A stretch of 64,000 nucleotides of DNA from positions 434,001 to 498,000 of the forward strand of contig NZ_BJMM01000002.1 of the NCBI RefSeq assembly GCF_006539165.1. The letters are read 5' to 3'. A program made the translations under genes and the position numbers. Position 1 is the first letter of the stretch. Every line of letters begins with the position of its first letter. The stretch is from Streptomyces cacaoi. GTDB lineage: Bacteria > Actinomycetota > Actinomycetes > Streptomycetales > Streptomycetaceae. The notes under the pieces were generated by a model. The model had not been told where the DNA came from. It was given only the letters and a program-made list of their open reading frames with translations, and made no database searches. Of the stretch, positions 26,173-35,514 are shown one piece after another.

Positions 26173-29100
26173 GCGGCGCCTCCGAGGTGCGACGGCAGTC
26201 GGCCCCACAGGTAATGGGCCAGCGCACGGGCCGTCCTATGTGTCCGGATGTCGTCGGGGGTGAGCCGGACGCCGGTGCGTGTCTCGATGCGAGTCCGGAG
26301 TTCCAGCGTCCCCAGGGAGTCGAGCCCGCAGCTGTCGAACGGTCGGTCGACGTCGACGTGATCGCGGATGATGGCGCCGGCCTCTTCGCTGACGAAGCGC
26401 CGGAGCCTGCCGGGCCGTTCGTCCTCCGGCAGTTCACGCAGTTCGTGCAGGAGCGTGGAGTGTTCCCTGCCACTGGTCCCCGAGCGGAGTGCCGCGGCGA
26501 AGGGGCCACGTTCGGCGAGTGCGGCGAGCGTGGGGTTGCCATGGCGAGGGGCGTAACCGGTGTACGTCCGTGTGTGCCGCAGCATCGACAGGAAGGCGTC
26601 GGCGCCTTCGCCGGGGCGGATCGCCGCATGACCGCCCTTCTCGGCGAGCGCCGTGGCACGTCCCACTTCCGCCCATACACCCCAGGCGATCGCTTGAGCG
26701 GGCAAGCCCTGAGAACGGCGCCAGTGCGTAAAGGCGTCGAGCCAGCTGTTTGCCGCCGCGTAGGCGCCCTGCCCGGGGGAGCCGAACAGGGCCGCCCCGG
26801 AGGAGAACGAGCAGAACCAGTCGAGAGGGTGGCCTTCGGTGGCGCGATGGAGATTCCAGATCCCGTGCGCCTTGGGGGCCCAGTCCCAGTCGATGATCTC
26901 GTCGGTGATGTTGGCCAGCGTGGCGTCCTCGACGACCGCTGCCGCGTGGAGCACGCCGCGGAGCGGCAGCCCCGTCGCGCACGCCGCCTCCACCAGGTGC
27001 GGTGCGGTCTCGGGCGCCGCGATGTCACCGCACACCACCTCGACGTCGGTACCCACCGCGCGCAGCCCGTCCACGACCCGGCGGGCCTCCTCACCCGGCC
27101 GGGAGCGGGAGGTGAGGACGATGCGGCCGCATCCCTCTTCGGCCATCCGTTGCGCGAGGAACAGACCGAGTCCGCCGAGCCCTCCGGTCACGATGTAGGC
27201 GCCGTCCCGGCGGAGGACGGGAACCCGGTCCGGCGGGATCACGACCTCGGACCGGGCGCCGCGGTCCACGCGCAGTACCAGCTTCCCGTCGTGCTGCGCG
27301 TTGCTCATCTCACGGACCGCGTCCGCCGCTTCGTGCAGAGGCCGTGAGGTGAGCACCGGCTTCGGCAGTATGCCCTGCGCCACCTGTGCGCAGACCGTCC
27401 GCAGCAGCTCCTGCACGAGGCCGGGATGCGTCTCCCGCAGCAGACTCAGATCCACCAGGTGGAAGGAGAGGTTGCGACGGAAGGGATAGAGGGCCAGCCG
27501 GGTGTTCTCGTAGACGTCCCGCTTGCCGACTTCCAGGAACCGGCCGCCGTCCGCGAGGAGTTCGATACCGGCTCGCTGGGCGGGCCCCGGCAGGGAATTG
27601 AGCACGATGTCGACGCCGTATCCACCGGTCGCGTCCCGCACACGGTCGGCGAACTCGGTACCACGCGAGTCGTATACGTGCTTCACGCCCAGCTCGCGCA
27701 GCACCTTCCGTCGCCGGGGACTGCCGGCGGTGGCGTGGATCTCCGCTCCCGCCGACCGGGCGACGGCCAGTGCGGCCCGTCCCAGTCCGCCGGTCGCCGA
27801 GTGGATGAGCACACGCTCCCCCGGCGCCATCCGCCCCTGTGTGTGCAGCGCGTACCAGGCGGTGGCCCCGGCGGCTGCGCAAGCGGCGCCCTCCTCGTCC
27901 GAGAGGTCCTCGGGCAGGGGGACGGCCAGCCGGGCGTCGCAGGTGACGAAGGTGGCCCACGTCCCGGTGCCGGGGTCGGCGGTGCCCGCGACACGGTCGC
28001 CCACCCGGTGTCCGGTGACGCCCTCGCCGACAGCGGCCACCGTGCCGGCAAAGTCCACGCCGAGTTCCGGATCGTGCGCCGCTTCGCCGAAACCACGCCC
28101 CAGCACGTTGAGGACGTCGACGAAGTTGACACTGGCCGCCGTGACCGCGACCTCGATCCGGCCCGGCCCCGGGGGCCGCCGGTCATGCGCGGTCGGCTCC
28201 AGCGTTCCGGGATCTCCCGGGACGCGGACCCGAAGACGCACGCCGTCGTCCGCGTGGGCCGCCGGGGCCCGGTGGCGCTCCTCCGGGCCGAAGGGCGCGC
28301 TGTGCAGGCGTGCCGCGTACCGCACACCGCCCCGCCACGCCGTCTCGTCCTCTTCCCCGCCGCAGAGCAACTCCCGGACGACGTCGGACACCTCCGTTGT
28401 GGCCGCCTCCAGATCGATTTGGGAGGCGCGCAGCCCTGGATGTTCGACGGCGAGGGTTCGCACCAGGCCGCGCAGGCCGGCCTGGTCGAGGCTGATCTGA
28501 TCGGAATCGAGGACGTGCTGTGCCGCACGCGTCACCACGTACAGCCGTGGCGGAGAGGTCAGATCCGGCAGCAGCCGGGCGGCCCGGACCAGTTGCCTGA
28601 CCTGTTCACGCCCGCGTGTCGCCGAGTCGGTGTCCGGCGTGAGGCCGTGCGGAGCCGGCGCCAGATACACCACACCATCCAGCCCGGTCACCTCCTCCGT
28701 GCTCCGCGGGACGGAGCGGAGCACCGCACAGGAGGCGACGTGCCGCCGCAGAGCCGCGGCCAGCTCCTCGCCCAGTGGCTCGTCGGAGATCACCAGCCAG
28801 TGCCCCGCGGCGTCGTCGGAGGGGCCGGGCCCGAGCTGCCGTGGGCTCCAGCTCACCGTCATCAGGCGCTCGTCCCGCAGCGCGTCGGCCCGGCGTCCGT
28901 CCGTGCCCGCACTGCCCATCCGTATGCCCCGGACGCACAGAAGCACGGAGCCGTACTCGTCGACGACGTCCAGGTCCGCCGTCACCTGCCGCTCGTCCGC
29001 CGCCGTCACCTCGGTCACGCAGTAGCGGGCCTCGCGCAGCGGCCCGTGCCGGCTCACGTGCTCCACACCGAGCGGCAGGAACAGGCCCCTGGACCGCCCG

Positions 29101-32100
29101 GGTTCGACGAGCGTCACATACGCGGCGGCGGACTGGAAACAGGCGTCGAGCAGCGCCGGGTGCACCACGTAAGCGCTCTGCTGCCGGTGGAGTGCCGCCG
29201 GGAGAGCGAGTTCGGCGAGCAGCGTCGAGGTGTCCTCGCACAGGTGGACGCGCGCGAGCCCGGAGAAGGCGCTGCCCAGAACCACACCGCGTTCGCCGAA
29301 GCCCCGGCGCAGCACGTCGCCCTCGGTGGTCCCGGTATGCCCCGCACGCAGGCCGGACACGTCCCGCGGGAGCGGCTCTTCCGGAGCCCCGCCTCGCAGA
29401 CGCGCGGCGGCGCGCCGGACGGGGGCCTGACCGTCCATGGTGTGCACGGCGAAGGCCGCCTGCTCCGGCGCCTCGGTCTCCGTCGTCACCGAGAGGGGAG
29501 TGTGCTCATCGAGTAACAGCATGTCTTCGAAGGTGAGGTCATGCACGCACGCGCTCTCGCCGAACAGCACGTGCGCGGCGGAGAGCGCCATCTCGCAGTA
29601 GGCGGCTCCGGGAAGTACGGGCACGCCACCCACTTGGTGGCCGGAGAGCCACGGGAGCGGGCCGGTTCCCACATCGCCCTGCCAGGCATGCCGCTCCTGT
29701 GCTTCCGGAAGCCGTACATGAGAACCGAGCAGCGGATGCTCTCCCGCCGCGCCGGTGTGCCGGGGCCCCTCCCCTGTCCGGAACATCAGCTGCCTGTGGG
29801 TCCAGGAGGGCAGCGGGGCATCGACCAGCCGTCCGTCGGGGCACACGGCGGCGAAGTCGACGGCGGCCCCGGCACAGTGAAGGGCGGCGACCGTGGGCAG
29901 CAGCCCGTTCGGCAGATCCATGTCGCGTCGCATGCAGACGACAGTTTCGGCCGGGTTGTCCTCGGCCTCCGCCGTCTGCTCGACGGCTCGCGCGAGCAAG
30001 GGGTGGGGGGACAGCTCAGCGAATACCCGGTGCCCGTCCTCCAGAGCGGCCCGCACCGCGTCCATGAACCGCACCGGCTGACGCAGATTGTCCACCCAGT
30101 AGTCCGGTCCGAACTCCGGCTCGACCAGGGGATCTTGCAGGCACGTGCTGAAGAAGGGGACAGCGGGCCGCTTCGGAGCGAGGCCGTCGAGGCACTCGGC
30201 GAGCGGGTCGAGGACCGGGTCCACCTGCGGAGAGTGCGAGGCCACCTCCACCTGGACCTCGTGAGCCGGCACCCCTCGCCCTTCCCAGGAACGCACCAGA
30301 CGCCGCACCGTCTCCCGGGCCCCGCTCAGCACCGTGCTGTGGGGGGAAGCGACGACGGCCACCCCCACATCCGTGAGGCCCTGGCCCGCCAGCTCCGCAC
30401 GGACGTGCTCGGCGGGCAGTTCCACCGACGCCATCGCACCGGTACCCGCGATCCGGGCGCACAGTGCCGAACGGCGGCAGATGACCCGGACCCCGTCCTC
30501 CAGGGAGAGAGCGCCGGCGACCACCGCAGCACCGACCTCACCCATCGAGTGGCCGATCACCCCGCCGGGAACCACCCCGTGAGCGCGCAGCGCGGCAGCC
30601 AGGCCCAGTTGTACGGCGAAGAGCACCGGCTGCACCCGCTCCATGCCCGTCACGGTCTCGTCGCCGCACATCGCCTCGGTCACCGAGAAACCCGCCTCAC
30701 GGGCGATCAGCGGTTCGGCCTCGGCGACGGCTGCCGCAAATCCCGGCTCGCGTGCCAGGAGTTCACGCCCCATACCTGCCCACTGCGAACCGTGGCCGGA
30801 GAACACCAGGACAGGTCCACGGTGCTGACCGGGCGCGACGATCGGCCGCAGGACACCGTCGTCAGCCAGCTCCCGCAACCGCCCCGCGAGAGCGGAGAGA
30901 TCCGGTGCGAGGGCGACAGCCCGGACGGAGCGGTGCTCACGGCGCCGGGCCAGGGTGTACGCGACATCGCGGGCCGCCACACGGCCGTCGCTCTCCTCGG
31001 CCCATTCGGCCAGCCGCCGGGCGGTCGTCCGCAGCTCCTCCACGGAGGTCGACGAGACCGGGAAGAACAGGCTCTCCGGCTCACCGGGCGAGGGAGGCGG
31101 AGAGTCGGCGGCGGTCTCCGGCGCCTGTTCGAGCACCGCGTGCACATTGGTTCCGCTCATCCCGAAGGACGAGACCACCGCGCGCCGTGGTGTGTTCCCC
31201 CGCGCAGGCCACGGCTCGGCCCTGTCGGGCACGAACAGACCGGTCTCGGCGCCGCGTAGCGCCTCCGGGAACTCGGTGAAGTGCAGGTTGCGCGGGATCG
31301 TTCCGTGCAGCAGAGCGAGAACGGCCTTGGCCAGACCGAGCGCACCCGCCGCGGCTTCGGTGTGACCGAAGTTGGTCTTGGCCGAACCGACCGCGCACCT
31401 GCCCTCGCGCCCGTAGACCTCGCGCAAGCCGGTGAACTCGATCGGGTCGCCCACCGGGGTTCCCGTCCCGTGTGCCTCCACCAGGCCCACCGTTCCCGGC
31501 TCGACCCCGGCGTCCCTCAACGCGGCTTCGTAGACGCTTACTTGGGCATCCCGGGAAGGCTCGGTGATTGTGCCGGTCCGCCCGTCCTGATTCGTGGCGC
31601 TTCCCCGTACCACGGCGAGGACCCGGTCCCCGTCACGGCGGGCGTCTTCCAGGCGCTTCAGGAAGATCACGACACAGCCTTCGGAACGCACGAACCCGTC
31701 GGCGGAGGCGTCGAAGGCCCGGCAGCGTCCGGTCGGCGAGAGCATGCCCTGCGCCGACGCCGAGGCGCTGACCTCCGGCACGAGCATCACCATGCAGCCG
31801 CCCGCCAACGCTGTGTCGGTCTCGCCCTTTTGAAGGCTCTGGCAGGCGAGATGGACGGACAACAGGCCGGAGGAGCAGGAACTGTCGAGCGTCACTGCCG
31901 GCCCGGTCAGTGCCAGGGCGTACGCGATCCTGCCCGAGGCCATGCTGGAGGCGTTGCCGGCGAAACCGTAGGGACCTTCCAAGTTCCCCGTGTCATGGCC
32001 TATCAGGGCGTAGTCGTCGTGGGCCTGCCCCAGGAAAACGCCAGTCCTGTGACCCGCGAGGGTCGAAGGCGGCAGACCGGACGACTCCACCGCCTCCCAG

Positions 32101-32399
32101 GAGGTCTCCAGCAGCAGCCGGTGCTGCGGGTCCATCGCGCGCGCTTCGCGGTCCCCGAGACCGAAGAACGCCGAGTCGAAGCCCCCGACGTCGTCGAGGA
32201 AGCCGCCCCAGCGGGACACCGAGGCACCGGCGGCACCCACTTCCGGCGCGTAGTGCTCCTCCACGTCCCAACGGTCTGCGGGTATCTCCGTGATGGCGTC
32301 CTCACCGCGCAGCAGTGCCTGCCAGAGCCTGGCGGGGGAGTCGACACCGCCGGGGAGCCGGCAGCCGATACCCAGGACGGCGACGTCAGTCGAGCTCAT
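26169..32399 (-). CDS. Single-module highly reducing type I PKS (mycocerosic acid synthase-like)
   Basis: A 2076-residue KS-AT-DH-ER-KR-ACP protein, close to the length and domain order of Mas. KS: Cys near 174 in L-D-S-S-C-S-S-G, with E-A-H-G-T-G-T and K-T-N-F-G-H. AT: G-H-S-M-G near 616 and V-A-S-H-S near 719, a motif associated with methylmalonyl-CoA. DH: H in W-L-S-G-H near 918 plus a D-A-C-F-Q motif. ER: H-S-A-T-G-G-L-G near 1531. KR: G-G-L-G-G-L-G near 1740 with Ser and Tyr catalytic residues. ACP: G-L-D-S-L near 2026. All active sites look intact, so it should act iteratively to give a saturated, methyl-branched chain. A TTA codon at 29514-29516 suggests bldA dependence. AAAGGGGA precedes the ATG. 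Confidence 0.93.
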   Translation of the reverse strand: MSSTDVAVLGIGCRLPGGVDSPARLWQALLRGEDAITEIPADRWDVEEHYAPEVGAAGASVSRWGGFLDDVGGFDSAFFGLGDREARAMDPQHRLLLETSWEAVESSGLPPSTLAGHRTGVFLGQAHDDYALIGHDTGNLEGPYGFAGNASSMASGRIAYALALTGPAVTLDSSCSSGLLSVHLACQSLQKGETDTALAGGCMVMLVPEVSASASAQGMLSPTGRCRAFDASADGFVRSEGCVVIFLKRLEDARRDGDRVLAVVRGSATNQDGRTGTITEPSRDAQVSVYEAALRDAGVEPGTVGLVEAHGTGTPVGDPIEFTGLREVYGREGRCAVGSAKTNFGHTEAAAGALGLAKAVLALLHGTIPRNLHFTEFPEALRGAETGLFVPDRAEPWPARGNTPRRAVVSSFGMSGTNVHAVLEQAPETAADSPPPSPGEPESLFFPVSSTSVEELRTTARRLAEWAEESDGRVAARDVAYTLARRREHRSVRAVALAPDLSALAGRLRELADDGVLRPIVAPGQHRGPVLVFSGHGSQWAGMGRELLAREPGFAAAVAEAEPLIAREAGFSVTEAMCGDETVTGMERVQPVLFAVQLGLAAALRAHGVVPGGVIGHSMGEVGAAVVAGALSLEDGVRVICRRSALCARIAGTGAMASVELPAEHVRAELAGQGLTDVGVAVVASPHSTVLSGARETVRRLVRSWEGRGVPAHEVQVEVASHSPQVDPVLDPLAECLDGLAPKRPAVPFFSTCLQDPLVEPEFGPDYWVDNLRQPVRFMDAVRAALEDGHRVFAELSPHPLLARAVEQTAEAEDNPAETVVCMRRDMDLPNGLLPTVAALHCAGAAVDFAAVCPDGRLVDAPLPSWTHRQLMFRTGEGPRHTGAAGEHPLLGSHVRLPEAQERHAWQGDVGTGPLPWLSGHQVGGVPVLPGAAYCEMALSAAHVLFGESACVHDLTFEDMLLLDEHTPLSVTTETEAPEQAAFAVHTMDGQAPVRRAAARLRGGAPEEPLPRDVSGLRAGHTGTTEGDVLRRGFGERGVVLGSAFSGLARVHLCEDTSTLLAELALPAALHRQQSAYVVHPALLDACFQSAAAYVTLVEPGRSRGLFLPLGVEHVSRHGPLREARYCVTEVTAADERQVTADLDVVDEYGSVLLCVRGIRMGSAGTDGRRADALRDERLMTVSWSPRQLGPGPSDDAAGHWLVISDEPLGEELAAALRRHVASCAVLRSVPRSTEEVTGLDGVVYLAPAPHGLTPDTDSATRGREQVRQLVRAARLLPDLTSPPRLYVVTRAAQHVLDSDQISLDQAGLRGLVRTLAVEHPGLRASQIDLEAATTEVSDVVRELLCGGEEDETAWRGGVRYAARLHSAPFGPEERHRAPAAHADDGVRLRVRVPGDPGTLEPTAHDRRPPGPGRIEVAVTAASVNFVDVLNVLGRGFGEAAHDPELGVDFAGTVAAVGEGVTGHRVGDRVAGTADPGTGTWATFVTCDARLAVPLPEDLSDEEGAACAAAGATAWYALHTQGRMAPGERVLIHSATGGLGRAALAVARSAGAEIHATAGSPRRRKVLRELGVKHVYDSRGTEFADRVRDATGGYGVDIVLNSLPGPAQRAGIELLADGGRFLEVGKRDVYENTRLALYPFRRNLSFHLVDLSLLRETHPGLVQELLRTVCAQVAQGILPKPVLTSRPLHEAADAVREMSNAQHDGKLVLRVDRGARSEVVIPPDRVPVLRRDGAYIVTGGLGGLGLFLAQRMAEEGCGRIVLTSRSRPGEEARRVVDGLRAVGTDVEVVCGDIAAPETAPHLVEAACATGLPLRGVLHAAAVVEDATLANITDEIIDWDWAPKAHGIWNLHRATEGHPLDWFCSFSSGAALFGSPGQGAYAAANSWLDAFTHWRRSQGLPAQAIAWGVWAEVGRATALAEKGGHAAIRPGEGADAFLSMLRHTRTYTGYAPRHGNPTLAALAERGPFAAALRSGTSGREHSTLLHELRELPEDERPGRLRRFVSEEAGAIIRDHVDVDRPFDSCGLDSLGTLELRTRIETRTGVRLTPDDIRTHRTARALAHYLWGRLPSHLGGAA

Positions 32400-32470
32400 C
32401 AAGTTCCCCTTTCGACAGTGTGCAAGGCCCGCAACACACACGGTTCGTGGCCGTGACCGGGCCCCGGCCG

Positions 32471-32689
32471 TCACTCGGCAATTTCCGTGCGGTAGCTCCA
32501 GTCGTAGCGCCGGAGCGGTATGCCGTCCTTGTCCCTGCCGAGCTCCGCGACGAAGAAGAAGTGTTCGTAACCCCCGCGGAAGTCCACTCGTAGGTGCTCC
32601 TCGGAGTTATGGGAATCCCTGAGCTGTTGGCGGGTTTTTCCGGGAAGTTCGGACGGTCCTCCTTCGAGGAGAACCCTGACCAGATACAT
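32471..32689 (-). CDS. Small DUF5988-like protein
   Basis: A 72-residue protein with V-L-L-E-G-G-P-S-E-L-P at the N-terminus, G-G-Y-E-H-F-F-F in the middle and Y-D-W-S-Y-R-T-E-I-A-E at the end. I recognise this layout as the actinobacterial DUF5988 family, small proteins of unknown role often found beside PKS or NRPS genes. The ATG at 32689 has GGGAG 8 nt upstream. It lies 71 bp before the PKS start on the same strand, so it is probably the first gene of the operon. Confidence 0.75.
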   Translation of the reverse strand: MYLVRVLLEGGPSELPGKTRQQLRDSHNSEEHLRVDFRGGYEHFFFVAELGRDKDGIPLRRYDWSYRTEIAE

Positions 32690-33007
32690 GAACCAGACTC
32701 CCTACGAGCGTGTCCCGGCACGCGGGTCGGGACCGCCCCGGCCCGGCCGGAGCAGTTTCTGCCGTGCGCTTCTCTCTCTTTGATACGGCAGGCGCCGCGG
32801 GGGAGTCAGCGCACGGCCTTCGTGGACCCGTGAACAAGTTGAACGCCACGGCGTGCCGGTCGGGACGGTGCACGGGCCGCACGTGGCGGTACGTCGCGTG
32901 CCGTGCGCGGGGGCCGCGTCAGGTACGACGCGCCTGAGAGGGTGAATGTGCGCCCGCGTGCGGAGGACTCAGGAGCTCAACAGCTCGGGTGGGTTATGTT
33001 ACTGATC

Positions 33008-33196
33008 ATGCAAGATCCCTTTGATGCAGCGCTGGATTTCCTTCCCGTTTCCAGCACGCTGCCGAAGCGTGAGTTCCCTGTCGATGAGCAGGGAACCTCC
33101 CCCGACAACCGGATCGGATTCTCCGGTGAGTCTCCGACCGGCGGGTGCGCGGCCGAGGAGGACGGAAACAGCACGATGACGCCTGCGGACCCGTAG
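33008..33196 (+). CDS. Possible small peptide ORF (62 codons), unproven
   Basis: The ATG at 33008 opens M-Q-D-P-F-D-A-A-L-D-F-L-P-V-S-S, followed by an acidic, Gly/Ser/Pro-rich tail with one cysteine and the end T-M-T-P-A-D-P. The acidic helical start and small-residue tail are loosely like a RiPP precursor, but no modifying enzyme adjoins and no good ribosome site is seen; an in-frame ATG at 32996 is an alternative. A strong hairpin overlaps its stop codon. It could equally be noncoding DNA between divergent operons. Confidence 0.2.
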   Translation: MQDPFDAALDFLPVSSTLPKREFPVDEQGTSPDNRIGFSGESPTGGCAAEEDGNSTMTPADP

Positions 33197-33225
33197 TTTC
33201 CGTTTCGGGCCCTCAGGCGTCATCG
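33174..33225. terminator. Long perfect hairpin, possible terminator
   Basis: CGATGACGCCTG (33174-33185) pairs exactly with CAGGCGTCATCG (33214-33225), with extra partial pairing inside the 28-nt loop. There is no U-tract. It sits in the 769-bp gap 32690-33458, which otherwise holds only the doubtful small ORF and the upstream region of the DUF5988/PKS operon. Confidence 0.5.
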
Positions 33226-33458
33226 TCCCCGCTTGGAATATGCAACCGTACTCACGCCGTAGCATCTTTTCCCGGTGCAGTGACGCCTGTTCCGATTTCC
33301 GGCTCACAAGACGGTTCTGGCGAGCGGGAATTGCGTCGAGAACTCCCGCAGCACGACGCTCTTTCGAAGCATGTGCCTTCACCGGCGGCCGTGGTTTGAC
33401 GCTCCCGAGGTGAGCGAAGGACGGGTGGGGGAGTCGTGTGTGCGGAGTCGTCGCGCTG

Positions 33459-34427
33459 TCAGGACGCGGCCGTGCCGTCCCAGCCCGTGGTGTGCAACCA
33501 GTCCCGGAAGGTGGCCAGTCGCGGGTGCAGCGTGCGCAGGGCGGGCAGGTCCCGGTCGCGGGTGAGGAGGTCGCGGTCCTGGAAGAAGGCGAACATCGCC
33601 GCCAGGTCGTGGCCGACCTCGGGGAAGGAGCGGCCGAACTCGTCGAGGTCCACCGCCTCGTAGGCGCTCGGCACACCGGTCACCTCCTCGAAGACCGCCG
33701 CGATCCGGTCACCGGTGAGGGCGTCGGCGGCGACACGCAGCGTCCGGCCGGCCCAGTCGTCCCAGTGGTCGAGCTGGTGGCGGGCGAAGTACGCGATGTC
33801 GTCGAGCGCGATCAGCGGCCAGCGGCCGGCCTCGCCCAGCGGCAGGGCGAAGACGAGGCCGTCACGCCCGTCGGGCAGCCGGGCCGGCCGCGGGGCCAGA
33901 TCGTGGAGGTTCTCGAAGTACGGCGCGGTCACCAGGACGGCGACGTGCCGCGAGTACCAGCCGTCCGTCTCCTGCCGCATGGCCTCCTCGGAGCGCTCCA
34001 ACGCGATGTGCGCCTCCACGGCGGCCTTCGCGTCGTAGTGCGGGACCGGGACGCGTCCGTCGGTGAGGACGGCGGCGTTGTCCAGCGACGACCAGACGAA
34101 CCGGTCCACCCCGGCCTGCCGTGCCGCGCGCAGCGCCCGCAGTCCCTGCGCGTACTCCTGCCGCGGGCGGGCGGTGGCGAAGAAGTCGGTGTTGCAGAAG
34201 ACCTCGTCGGCACCTCGGCAGGCGGCCGCCAGCGACTGCTCGTCGTCCAGGTCGCCACGGACCGGCCGCACGTCCCCGGACACGTTCTCGACCAGGGCAC
34301 GCGCACGGTCCGAGGACGGGTCGCGGGTCAGCACCCGCACGACGGTGCCGGGCCGCGCGGCGAGGGCACGCACCACGCGGCTCCCCATGCTCCCGGTGCC
34401 TCCGATCACGAGCGCCGTCGTCGTCAC
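33459..34427 (-). CDS. NmrA-like NAD(P)-binding protein
   Basis: A 322-residue atypical SDR of the NmrA/TMR group. G-G-T-G-S-M-G-S-R-V-V near residues 9-19 is the dinucleotide site, followed by R-V-L-T-R and a G-D-L-D-D segment at the end of the third strand. The catalytic Tyr-x-x-x-Lys is not evident, as is usual for NmrA-like proteins, which may sense NADP redox state or reduce small molecules. The start is a GTGA overlap with the preceding MDR gene, so the two are co-translated. Confidence 0.85.
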   Translation of the reverse strand: MTTTALVIGGTGSMGSRVVRALAARPGTVVRVLTRDPSSDRARALVENVSGDVRPVRGDLDDEQSLAAACRGADEVFCNTDFFATARPRQEYAQGLRALRAARQAGVDRFVWSSLDNAAVLTDGRVPVPHYDAKAAVEAHIALERSEEAMRQETDGWYSRHVAVLVTAPYFENLHDLAPRPARLPDGRDGLVFALPLGEAGRWPLIALDDIAYFARHQLDHWDDWAGRTLRVAADALTGDRIAAVFEEVTGVPSAYEAVDLDEFGRSFPEVGHDLAAMFAFFQDRDLLTRDRDLPALRTLHPRLATFRDWLHTTGWDGTAAS

Positions 34428-35386
34428 CGTGCCACCTCCAGCACGAGCTTGCCGCGGGTGCGGTTGGTCTCGCCCAACCGGTGGGCCTCGCCTGCCTGTT
34501 CCAGGCCGAAGCTGCGCTCGACCTCGACCCGGACCGCTCCCGAGTCGACCAGGCCGGCGACGGCCGTCAGCGCGGCGGCGTCTGGCTCGACCAGCAGCGG
34601 GCTGGTGCGTACGTCGGCCTCTCCGGCCGCGGCGGCCAGCGCGTCGGAGACACCGCTCGGGACGGAGACGATCAGGCCGCCGGGCCGGGTCACCGCCACG
34701 GACCGGACATCGGTCCCGTCCGCCGCGCCGACCAGGTCGAGGACGACGTCCACCGCGCCGGTGGCCTCCTCGAACCGCCGGCTGGTGTAGTCGATCGTCT
34801 CGTCCGCGCCCAGTTCCCTCAGCCAGGTGTGCCGGTGCCCACGGGCGGTCGCTACCACCTCGGCGCCCAGGTGCTTGGCGATCTGCACCGCCAAGTGCCC
34901 CACGCCGCCCGCCGCGGCATGTATCAGCACCCGCTGCCCGCCGGTGACGTGCGCCGTGTCCACCAGGGCCTGCCAGGCGGTGAGCGCCGCGAGCGGCAGA
35001 GCCGCGGCCTCGGCGTGGGAGAGCGAGGCCGGCTTGCGGGCGAACTGGCGCGACGGCGCCGTGACGAACTCGGCGTAGCCGCCGGCCGGGCGCGGGAACC
35101 ACGGCATGGCACAGACCTCGTCGCCGGGCGCGAGCGTGGTGACCCCGAAGCCGACCTCCTCGACGACGCCGGAGACGTCCCAGCCGAGGGTCAGCGGCAG
35201 CGTCTGCAACCCTGCCATGCCGTGGCCCGCACGGGTCTTCCAGTCCACCGGGTTGATCCCGGCGGCGTGCACGCGCACCAGCACCTCGGTCGGCAGCGGC
35301 TCGGGGCGCGCGACCCGCTCGACGGCCAGCACCTCCGGCCCGCCGAACTCCTTGATGGTGACCGCGCGCATGGTCTGCTCGCTCAT
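34424..35386 (-). CDS. NADP-dependent MDR oxidoreductase
   Basis: A 320-residue quinone oxidoreductase-like MDR. A GroES-like N-terminal domain (G-I-N-P-V-D-W-K near 44, G-W-D-V-S-G-V-V near 68) is followed by the Rossmann motif H-A-A-A-G-G-V-G-H-L-A-V-Q-I-A near 150. No zinc ligands are seen. The ATG at 35386 follows GAGGAC at close spacing. It overlaps the NmrA-like gene and is divergent from a GlxA-type regulator, which probably controls both. Confidence 0.9.
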   Translation of the reverse strand: MSEQTMRAVTIKEFGGPEVLAVERVARPEPLPTEVLVRVHAAGINPVDWKTRAGHGMAGLQTLPLTLGWDVSGVVEEVGFGVTTLAPGDEVCAMPWFPRPAGGYAEFVTAPSRQFARKPASLSHAEAAALPLAALTAWQALVDTAHVTGGQRVLIHAAAGGVGHLAVQIAKHLGAEVVATARGHRHTWLRELGADETIDYTSRRFEEATGAVDVVLDLVGAADGTDVRSVAVTRPGGLIVSVPSGVSDALAAAAGEADVRTSPLLVEPDAAALTAVAGLVDSGAVRVEVERSFGLEQAGEAHRLGETNRTRGKLVLEVAR

Positions 35387-35514
35387 ATGTCCTCGCTCGA
35401 TCCGCTGTGCACGTTCCTTCGCCCGGGAGCGGGTCCCGGGCACGTGCTTCAGCCTCGCCGACGATCCGGGGCTGTGTGAGTGGCCGGGCAGCCACCTGTC
35501 GTACCATTCCGGCC

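Noticed and set aside
31860..31880. Inactive ketosynthase because the motif is D-S-S-C-S-S-G instead of D-T-A-C-S-S-S
   Set aside because: The catalytic Cys and both His motifs are present, so the domain is probably active.
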